Under the pieces are notes generated by a model. That model saw only the letters and a list, made by a program, of their open reading frames with translations. It did not search any database and was not told where the DNA came from. A stretch of DNA of 11,499 bases, from contig JAFQOY010000025.1 of the NCBI GenBank assembly GCA_017412025.1, positions 1 through 11,499 of the forward strand. Reading direction: 5' to 3'. This document shows positions 7,065 through 11,499 of the stretch, piece after piece. The stretch's first letter is position 1. Each line of letters opens with the position of its first letter. The stretch comes from Clostridia bacterium (GTDB lineage Bacteria; Bacillota_A; Clostridia; Christensenellales; Aristaeellaceae). A program made the position numbers and the translations under genes.

Positions 7065-7098
7065 GCGGAGGGAGCCTTTACTTTTTTCACGCCCTCTG

Positions 7099-8655
7099 TC
7101 AGAACTGGAAATAGATGAACGTCGCCTCGTCAAAGCCGGAGCCCCACACGCCCATCAGCAGCACGCACAGCACGCCCGCGATGAGGATCGACCAGCGGAC
7201 GGGCAGCGCGCGCGCGCAGATCCACTGCCCCACCTGCGCGCCCCGCTCCTCAAGGAGCGATACGGCAAACAGCAGCGCCGCGCCCGCGATGAGGATATAC
7301 ATATCCAGCGGCGTGAGGCCCAGCAGCGCCAGCGCGCCTAAAAGCTGCTCCGCCCTGAAATCGGCCAGGACGCTGCAAAGCATCGCCATCGCCTGCGCGC
7401 CCGAAGCGCTCCTGTCAAAGAACCAGCCGATGTTCACGATCAGGAACGTGCGCAGCACGCGGAAGACATGGAATCCCCTTGAAGCGACGAGCTTTTCATG
7501 CTTCGCGCCGAAGCGCTTGTACGCCGGCTCCGCCAGCGCGGAGAAAGCGAGGATCACGCCGTTGTACAGGCCCCAGAACACGAAATTGCTCGTCGCGCCG
7601 TGCCACACGCCCACCAGCAGAAAGACCAGGATATTGCCAAGCGCCGCAGGCAGCGCGCGCGCAAACTCCGCGCCAAAGCGCGTCTTGGCAGCCCTGGAAA
7701 GCCGGGTCACGGGTTTTGTCAGCGCGAAGGGATAGAACACGTAATCGCGCATCCAGCTGCCCAGCGAGATATGCCACCTGCGCCAGAAATCGCCCAGGGA
7801 CACGGCGAAGTACGGGCGCTTGAAGTTGGGCGCAAGCGAAATGCCCAGCTGCAGGGCAATGCCGCTCACCAGATCGATGCCGCCGGAAAAATCGCAGTAC
7901 TGCTGCAGCGAATACAGCAGCACGCCGGCAACGGCAAGCGCGCCGCCCATTTCGCCCTGCTGCGCGGCGAACACCGCGTTGACCGCCGCGGCCGCCCTGT
8001 CCGCAAGCACCATCTTCTTGAACATGCCCCAGAGCATCAGCAGAAAGCCCCGCTGCGCACGGTCATAATCAAAATCGTGCGGCTCGGCAAGCTGCTTTGC
8101 CATCGCATCATAGCGCCCGATGGGGCCCTGAATCAGCTGAGGAAAAAAGGAGACGAACAGCGCAAACTTTGCGGGATTCTTCTCCGGCGCATACTTGCCG
8201 TTGTACACGTCGATGAGATAGCCCATCGACTGGAACGTGTAAAACGAAATGCCCAGCGGCAGCAGCAGCCCCAGCGCAGGCGCGCCGAATGCGCCGCGCA
8301 CGTCGTCCGTGTACTTGAGCACGCACAGCAGCGCAAAATTGAGCACGAGCACGGCATAAAACCAGACGCGCTGGCGCTTCTTCGCCGCCTCGCGTATGCG
8401 CTTTTTGTCCTCGCGCGAAAGGGTTTTGTCCGCCGCAATGGCCGCCTTCGCCTCCTTGGCGATGCGCCCGATCCTCAGCGCGCCCAGCCAGGTGCTCAGC
8501 GTCGTCAGCAGGATGAAGGGCAGGCCCGATGCCGCCCTGTACGCATAAAAGCCGCAGCTCAGCAGCAGGAGCACGACCCAGCGGAAGCGCCTGGGCGAGA
8601 GATGATACACAATCGTACAGGCGAAGCCGTAGCCCGCCAGCATGAACAGAGACAT
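7099..8655 (-). CDS. MBOAT-family membrane-bound O-acyltransferase (AlgI/DltB-like)
   Basis: A 518-residue polytopic membrane enzyme with about ten or more hydrophobic segments. MBOAT proteins move acyl groups across or at the membrane onto exported polymers or lipids: AlgI acetylates alginate, DltB transfers D-alanine to teichoic acid. Family marks are LPLGISFYTFQSMGYLIDVY (132-151), the FPQLIQGPI loop (171-179), FWRRWHISLGSWMRDYVFYP (290-309) and VGVWHGATSNFVFWGLYNG (348-366) with the conserved His352. A charged loop at about 64-97 is rich in Lys, Arg, Ala and Glu. The start ATG at 8655 has only a weak purine-rich site (AAGGGGAAAGG). It lies 63 bases after the secreted LRR-protein gene and probably shares its transcript. 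The usual companion in such operons, an SGNH or DHHW acyl-handling protein, is not in the window. The acceptor is unknown. Confidence 0.9.
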   Translation of the reverse strand: MSLFMLAGYGFACTIVYHLSPRRFRWVVLLLLSCGFYAYRAASGLPFILLTTLSTWLGALRIGRIAKEAKAAIAADKTLSREDKKRIREAAKKRQRVWFYAVLVLNFALLCVLKYTDDVRGAFGAPALGLLLPLGISFYTFQSMGYLIDVYNGKYAPEKNPAKFALFVSFFPQLIQGPIGRYDAMAKQLAEPHDFDYDRAQRGFLLMLWGMFKKMVLADRAAAAVNAVFAAQQGEMGGALAVAGVLLYSLQQYCDFSGGIDLVSGIALQLGISLAPNFKRPYFAVSLGDFWRRWHISLGSWMRDYVFYPFALTKPVTRLSRAAKTRFGAEFARALPAALGNILVFLLVGVWHGATSNFVFWGLYNGVILAFSALAEPAYKRFGAKHEKLVASRGFHVFRVLRTFLIVNIGWFFDRSASGAQAMAMLCSVLADFRAEQLLGALALLGLTPLDMYILIAGAALLFAVSLLEERGAQVGQWICARALPVRWSILIAGVLCVLLMGVWGSGFDEATFIYFQF

Positions 8656-8718
8656 AGCCTTTCCCCTTTATCTTTTGTCTTGCTGATCCCGCCGCCTTCT
8701 GCGCAGGACGGCTGCGCG

Positions 8719-9573
8719 TCAGTCCGGGCAGGACGAGGAGACCGTGATCTTCGTGCCGTCCGCCGTCGTCTTGCGCGAGAGATAGGTCTGCGCGGCGGCG
8801 ATCATCTCCTGATGTCCGCCGGAGCTGGTATCCACCACGCCCGTGCCGTGCGTTTTGGAGTTCTTGAAGTGCAGGCAGAACTGCCCGTCAAAGTCGTTGC
8901 CCGACACCGTGTCGTCTCCGTGCGGAATCGCGTAGATCGAGCCGATCGCCTGATATTTGCCGTTTACGGAGGTGACGACCACCGCCCGGCGCTTGTACTT
9001 GTCCTTCGTCACCAGCTCCTGTGCGTCCGATACGCCGTAGAGGCTGCACAGCACAGCCGTGTCGTACTTCGTGCGCGGCTCCACGTCCACGTGGTTGCCG
9101 CTTGACCACTGGATCTTCGCCGTGAAGGAGCGGCCTGTGTCCACGTCGGTGAGCACGATGTTGTCCTTGCGCCTGAAGCCCATGAAGGACGAGCTGTTGT
9201 AAAAGCAGTCCCTGTGGTCAAACCAATCGAGGTTGTAGATCGTCTTTTTCCAGCGGTTGTCCTTCGTCCAGCCGGATGTATTGAGCTTCACACGCGCGCT
9301 GCAGCCGTCAAAGGCGTCCGACGCGATGGTCTCCACGCCCGGCGGCAGGATGATCTCCCGAAGGGACGGGCAGTTGGCAAACGCGCGCGAGCCGATGGCC
9401 TTGAGCCCCGGCAGCGCGCGGATCACGCTTGCGCCGCAGCCGGCAAACGCCTCCTGCCCGATCTCCCGCGTGCCGGCAGGCAGGGTGAGCGTATCCGCTG
9501 CGCAGGCCGTCTGCGCGCAGGCAAGCACGAGAAGCAGCAGCGCCGCCATCAGCGCAGCCAGTCGCATTTTCAT
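8719..9573 (-). CDS. Secreted protein: short BspA-type leucine-rich repeats plus a conserved clostridial domain
   Basis: A 284-residue exported protein of unknown function. Residues 1-26 form a signal peptide, with a likely cleavage after ACA (residue 25); VLAC at 16-19 is a poor lipobox. Residues 31-91 carry about three BspA-like LRR units, seen as EAFAGC, RAFANC and DAFDGC spaced by LP-x-G and I-x-x-x-A turns. Residues 112-262 form a separate domain with TGRSF, NHVDVEP (160-166), the RRAVVV strand, IPHGDD (216-221) and FDGQFCLHFKNSKTHG (228-243). From memory this pattern recurs in exported clostridial proteins; its His, Asp and Cys residues suggest an enzyme or metal site, unproven. The start at 9573 is chosen because GGAGG (9587-9583) lies nine bases upstream; an earlier ATG at 9609 would begin almost at the predicted transcription start. 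First gene of a unit with the MBOAT acyltransferase, which hints at a shared surface role. Confidence 0.82.
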   Translation of the reverse strand: MKMRLAALMAALLLLVLACAQTACAADTLTLPAGTREIGQEAFAGCGASVIRALPGLKAIGSRAFANCPSLREIILPPGVETIASDAFDGCSARVKLNTSGWTKDNRWKKTIYNLDWFDHRDCFYNSSSFMGFRRKDNIVLTDVDTGRSFTAKIQWSSGNHVDVEPRTKYDTAVLCSLYGVSDAQELVTKDKYKRRAVVVTSVNGKYQAIGSIYAIPHGDDTVSGNDFDGQFCLHFKNSKTHGTGVVDTSSGGHQEMIAAAQTYLSRKTTADGTKITVSSSCPD

Positions 9574-9611
9574 CACAGGATTCCTCCACTTCTTCACCTG
9601 AGCATGCATAC

Positions 9612-9641
9612 AGTATAACGCGTTCAGCGGCTCTGCGTCAA
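9612..9641 (-). promoter_or_regulatory. Promoter of the LRR-protein/acyltransferase unit
   Basis: On the minus strand, -35 TTGACG (9641-9636), an 18-base spacer, and -10 TATACT (9617-9612). Predicted start near 9605, about 30 bases before the ATG at 9573. Confidence 0.7.
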
Positions 9642-9684
9642 TTCCGGATTGCCGGGCTCAGGGGCATGCAGTTCCCCTGCGCAC

Positions 9685-9709
9685 AAAAAAACGGCGCCTA
9701 AAGACGCCG
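9685..9709 (-). terminator. Intrinsic terminator downstream of the metallo-hydrolase gene
   Basis: On the minus strand the stem CGGCGTC/GGCGCCG (one G-U pair) with loop TTTA is followed by seven T residues. It begins 11 bases after the TAA at 9721-9723 but 80 bases after the metallo-hydrolase TGA at 9790. Confidence 0.9.
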
Positions 9710-9720
9710 GATGCAAGTGC

Positions 9721-9789
9721 TTACGCTCCGAAGGTGAAGCGGATATAGTCCGCCGCGCAGATCGCTTTCTGACCAATATATCCCGCAGT
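9721..9789 (-). other. In-frame open tail following the metallo-hydrolase stop codon
   Basis: Directly after the TGA at 9792-9790 the same frame stays open for 22 codons to TAA (9723-9721), reading TAGYIGQKAICAADYIRFTF then GA. It ends just before the terminator. It may be a former C-terminal extension cut off by a nonsense change, the 3' remnant of another gene, or chance: a 22-codon open run is not statistically striking. Confidence 0.3.
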
Positions 9790-10629
9790 TCAGCGCTTCG
9801 CGTTCTTCTTTCCTGAAACCGAGTATTCCCCATTTTCATCAATGCGTATCAGGATATCTCCCAGCACTTCTGTCGTCACGATCTGCGATACACCGCAATC
9901 AGTCAGCGTAAGCGCCGTATCGATATGCGGATAGCTTCCGTCTCCGCCGCAGGAGATAATCGCACAATCCGGCGATACCGCTTCGATGAACCGATGGGAT
10001 GAAGAAGTGTCAGAGCCGTGATGACCAACCTTCAGAATATCCGCCTTGAGCGGAAGCCAGTCATCATACGCCAGCATGTCCAGTTCAGCTTCCGCTTCTG
10101 CATCTCCTGTGAGGAGAATTCTGCGATTTGCATATTCAACCATCAGGACAATCGACCAGTTATTCTCATTCTCATAGGCAACCGGATGCGGTCCATACAC
10201 CGTAACCGCGGCTTTACCCAGCAAAAACACATCTCCCGGATAGGGGTATACAAGCTCTGCCCCGTTTTCCCGAAGCCGGCGTATCGTCTGATGAAATGTA
10301 TCCGTCCCATATTCAATCGGCGGCAGAAGCGCCGTCTCAACCGAGAACCTGTCAAGCAGTTTCCTCGCGCCGCCGATATGATCCTCATGAGGATGCGTCA
10401 AGACAAGATACCTGATCGAATCTGCGCCGCTCTCATCAAGCGCTTTGCATATCTCATCGGCGTTCCTTTGATAGGCAGTATCCACAACCATCGTCTCTTT
10501 TCCAACAGAAATGATCATACATTCTGCCGATCCAACATCGAGCATCCTGAGATACAGCTCTTCCCCTGCCGCTGCACGCATCATGAGCATCACTGCAGTC
10601 AGAAGAATCCATGCGTTCCTTTTTGACAT
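9790..10629 (-). CDS. Exported ComEC-like metallo-beta-lactamase-fold hydrolase
   Basis: A 279-residue protein resembling the C-terminal hydrolase domain of the competence protein ComEC, but alone and without the channel domain. Residues 1-21 are a short basic N-terminus, a hydrophobic segment and an AAAG cleavage-like site, so export is likely. The fold's metal motif THPHEDH is at 78-84 (His79, His81, Asp83, His84), with LLTGDAE (Asp176) and KVGHHGSDTSS (His203-His204) supplying the remaining ligands. The opening LDVGSAECMII replaces the more usual LDVGQGDAILI. The substrate is unknown; relatives are proposed to act on nucleic acids or phosphate esters. ATG at 10629 has GGAG seven bases upstream. 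The gene is divergent from a small XRE regulator, with overlapping promoters between them, and is the only gene before its terminator. Its base composition looks more AT-rich than the genes to its left, which may mean later acquisition. Confidence 0.85.
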   Translation of the reverse strand: MSKRNAWILLTAVMLMMRAAAGEELYLRMLDVGSAECMIISVGKETMVVDTAYQRNADEICKALDESGADSIRYLVLTHPHEDHIGGARKLLDRFSVETALLPPIEYGTDTFHQTIRRLRENGAELVYPYPGDVFLLGKAAVTVYGPHPVAYENENNWSIVLMVEYANRRILLTGDAEAEAELDMLAYDDWLPLKADILKVGHHGSDTSSSHRFIEAVSPDCAIISCGGDGSYPHIDTALTLTDCGVSQIVTTEVLGDILIRIDENGEYSVSGKKNAKR

Positions 10630-10690
10630 GCCGCCTCTCCACCCCTTGCTTTCTCAGTCTAATCCTCCCAAACTAACGTTTGTCGTAGAA

Positions 10691-10719
10691 ATTATACGAT
10701 ATAAATGATTAAAATGCAA
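10691..10719 (-). promoter_or_regulatory. Promoter of the metallo-hydrolase gene
   Basis: On the minus strand, -35 TTGCAT (10719-10714), a 17-base spacer, and -10 TATAAT (10696-10691). It interleaves with the divergent regulator promoter. Confidence 0.6.
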
Positions 10720-10728
10720 CGATATATC
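10696..10728. promoter_or_regulatory. Possible operator sites between the divergent promoters
   Basis: ACGATATA occurs twice, at 10696-10703 and 10719-10726, 23 bases apart (about two helical turns); the second copy includes the palindrome GATATATC (10721-10728). The sites overlap the -10 and -35 of the leftward promoter and lie between the -35 and -10 of the rightward one. I infer these as candidate binding sites for the adjacent XRE protein; AT-rich chance repetition is the alternative. Confidence 0.35.
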
Positions 10729-10738
10729 AAAGTATAAT
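10709..10738 (+). promoter_or_regulatory. Promoter of the small XRE regulator gene
   Basis: -35 TTAAAA (10709-10714), an 18-base spacer, and a perfect -10 TATAAT (10733-10738). Predicted start near 10745, giving a leader of about 25 bases. Confidence 0.6.
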
Positions 10739-10770
10739 CTACGAAGAACGCAAGTAGGGGGTGAGACTTG

Positions 10771-11076
10771 GTGAAGGATATTCTTTCAGCTATAACTCAA
10801 TACCGCATAGAGCGCGGCTGGAGTGAGTATCAGCTCGCAGAGCATTCAGGGCTGCCTCAGACGACCATCTCATCATGGTACCGCAAGAATTCGCTGCCCA
10901 GCATTCCATCGCTTGAAAGAATCTGCCATGCATTTGGCATCACCCTCTCCCAGCTGTTTGCCGAGGATGATGCGCCGGTCACTCTGACGCCGGAGCAAAA
11001 GAAGCTTCTGGAATCATGGGCACGGCTGAGCAGAGAGCAGCAGATGATCATTTCACAGCTGCTTGACAGCATGTAA
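10771..11076 (+). CDS. Small XRE-family transcriptional regulator
   Basis: A 101-residue DNA-binding protein. Residues 3-58 form a Cro/C1-type HTH: helix 1 around ILSAITQYRIERGWS, then EYQLAEHSGLPQTTISSWYR with the recognition helix at TTISSWYR, then PSIPSLERICHAFGITLSQL. A short C-terminal segment, LTPEQKKLLESW to the end at DSM, looks amphipathic and may support dimerisation. The start is GTG at 10771, nine bases after AGGGGG (10756-10761) in a longer AGGGGGTGA match to the 16S tail; an in-frame TTG at 10768 is the alternative. It is divergent from the metallo-hydrolase gene with overlapping promoters and a duplicated octamer, so I infer that it regulates itself and that gene. It ends in its own terminator, convergent with the tRNA cluster. 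The HTH call is secure; targets are inferred. Confidence 0.9.
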   Translation: MKDILSAITQYRIERGWSEYQLAEHSGLPQTTISSWYRKNSLPSIPSLERICHAFGITLSQLFAEDDAPVTLTPEQKKLLESWARLSREQQMIISQLLDSM

Positions 11077-11078
11077 TC

Positions 11079-11109
11079 AGATCCGCCGTCAGAACAGGCG
11101 GGTCTTTTT
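11079..11109 (+). terminator. Intrinsic terminator of the XRE regulator gene
   Basis: Nine-pair stem AGATCCGCC/GGCGGGTCT (one G-U pair) with a nine-base loop, followed by a T-run; it starts two bases after the stop codon. Confidence 0.88.
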
Positions 11110-11136
11110 GTATCATGGATTGCAAATTCAAGGGAT

Positions 11137-11170
11137 AAAAAAAGAAAAACCGGCATCCGAAGATACCGGT
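11137..11170 (-). terminator. Intrinsic terminator of the tRNA cluster
   Basis: On the minus strand the stem ACCGGTATC/GATGCCGGT closes a TTCG tetraloop and is followed by TTTTTCTTTTTTT. It begins immediately after the CCA of tRNA-Lys and ends the tRNA transcript. Confidence 0.93.
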
Positions 11171-11171
11171 T

Positions 11172-11247
11172 TGGTGCACCATCAGGGACTCGAACCCGGG
11201 ACACCCTGATTAAGAGTCAGGTGCTCTACCAACTGAGCTAATGGTGC
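11172..11247 (-). tRNA. tRNA-Lys (anticodon CUU)
   Basis: A 76-base cloverleaf with encoded CCA. The acceptor GCACCAT (11247-11241) pairs with ATGGTGC. The anticodon stem CCTGA/TCAGG encloses loop CTCTTAA, giving CUU, which reads AAG. The TPsiC loop sequence GTTCGAGTCC is present. Last gene of the four-tRNA transcript. Confidence 0.97.
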
Positions 11248-11251
11248 AATT

Positions 11252-11325
<74 letters not shown>

Positions 11326-11329
11326 ACAG

Positions 11330-11404
11330 TGGAGCGGTAGACGAGATTCGGACTCGCGACATCCACCTTGGCAAGGTGGCACTCTACCACTGAGCTACTA
11401 CCGC
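11330..11404 (-). tRNA. tRNA-Gly (anticodon GCC)
   Basis: A 75-base cloverleaf with encoded CCA. The acceptor GCGGTAG pairs with CTACCGC. The anticodon stem CCACC/GGTGG encloses loop TTGCCAA, giving GCC, which reads GGC and GGU. Four bases separate it from tRNA-Gly(UCC). Confidence 0.97.
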
Positions 11405-11412
11405 ATAAAAGA

Positions 11413-11495
11413 TGGTGCGGGTGAAGAGACTCGAACTCATACGCCACTGGCAACAGATCCTAAATCTGCCGCGTCTGCCATTCCGCCACACCCGC
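11413..11495 (-). tRNA. tRNA-Leu (anticodon UAG)
   Basis: An 83-base class II tRNA with encoded CCA. The acceptor GCGGGTG pairs with CACCCGC. The anticodon loop TTTAGGA gives UAG, which reads CUN-type leucine codons, and a long variable arm follows (TGCCAGTGGCGT region). It is complete, ending four bases from the right edge; its promoter, and perhaps more tRNAs, lie outside. Confidence 0.96.
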
Positions 11496-11499
11496 AAAG

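Noticed and set aside
5845..9105. Long plus-strand open frames at 5845-7341 and 7498-9105
   Set aside because: They are antisense to the ATPase, the acyltransferase and the LRR-protein gene, without ribosome binding sites or recognisable domains.
9790..9792. UGA read as selenocysteine in the metallo-hydrolase
   Set aside because: The UGA follows a natural end of the fold, is not at a catalytic position, and no selenocysteine insertion hairpin is evident just after it.
9624..9842. 72-codon minus-strand open frame spanning the metallo-hydrolase end and terminator
   Set aside because: It runs through the terminator hairpin, has no suitable ribosome site and resembles nothing.

Overview
The window looks like a chromosomal segment of a fairly GC-rich, Gram-positive anaerobe of the class Clostridia, probably gut-associated. 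Grounds: AGGAGG-type ribosome binding sites, consensus housekeeping promoters, hairpin-plus-T-run terminators, tRNA genes that encode CCA, a BmpA-type nucleoside ABC transporter without periplasmic features, and an intergenic repeat family of a kind I associate with gut Clostridia. The genus cannot be told from what is here.

Layout from left to right. (1) Positions 1-120: the helix-turn-helix part of an XRE regulator on the minus strand, running off the left edge, with its N-terminus replaced by repeat DNA. (2) Positions 97-320: dispersed repeat, modules A then B. (3) Positions 428-1021: a four-helix membrane protein of unknown family on the minus strand, with its own promoter and terminator. 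(4) Positions 1282-2862: glucose-6-phosphate isomerase (pgi) on the plus strand, a single-gene unit divergent from the membrane protein gene. (5) Positions 3050-6660: a minus-strand operon for a nucleoside-type ABC importer (two-domain ATPase, then two permeases), ending in a terminator that faces the pgi terminator; no substrate-binding lipoprotein gene adjoins it. (6) Positions 6761-7064: a second copy of the repeat with the modules in the order B then A, ending in inverted repeats and flanked by a 12-bp direct repeat. (7) Positions 7099-9573: a minus-strand two-gene unit, a secreted LRR/clostridial-domain protein followed by an MBOAT O-acyltransferase. (8) Positions 9721-10629: a ComEC-like metallo-beta-lactamase-fold protein on the minus strand, followed in frame by a short open tail and a terminator. 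(9) Positions 10771-11076: a small XRE regulator on the plus strand, divergent from the metallo-hydrolase, with overlapping promoters and repeated sites between them. (10) Positions 11172-11495: four tRNA genes on the minus strand, transcribed in the order Leu(UAG), Gly(GCC), Gly(UCC), Lys(CUU), with a terminator after Lys.

Functionally this is mostly core metabolism: a glycolytic isomerase, nucleoside uptake and tRNAs. Two blocks look accessory. One is the acyltransferase/secreted-protein pair, a possible cell-surface modification unit without the usual SGNH-type partner. The other is the lower-GC metallo-hydrolase/regulator pair beside the tRNA cluster. The repeat element interrupts one regulator gene and separates the acyltransferase unit from the transporter promoter. 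I see no CRISPR array, transposase, phage gene or riboswitch.
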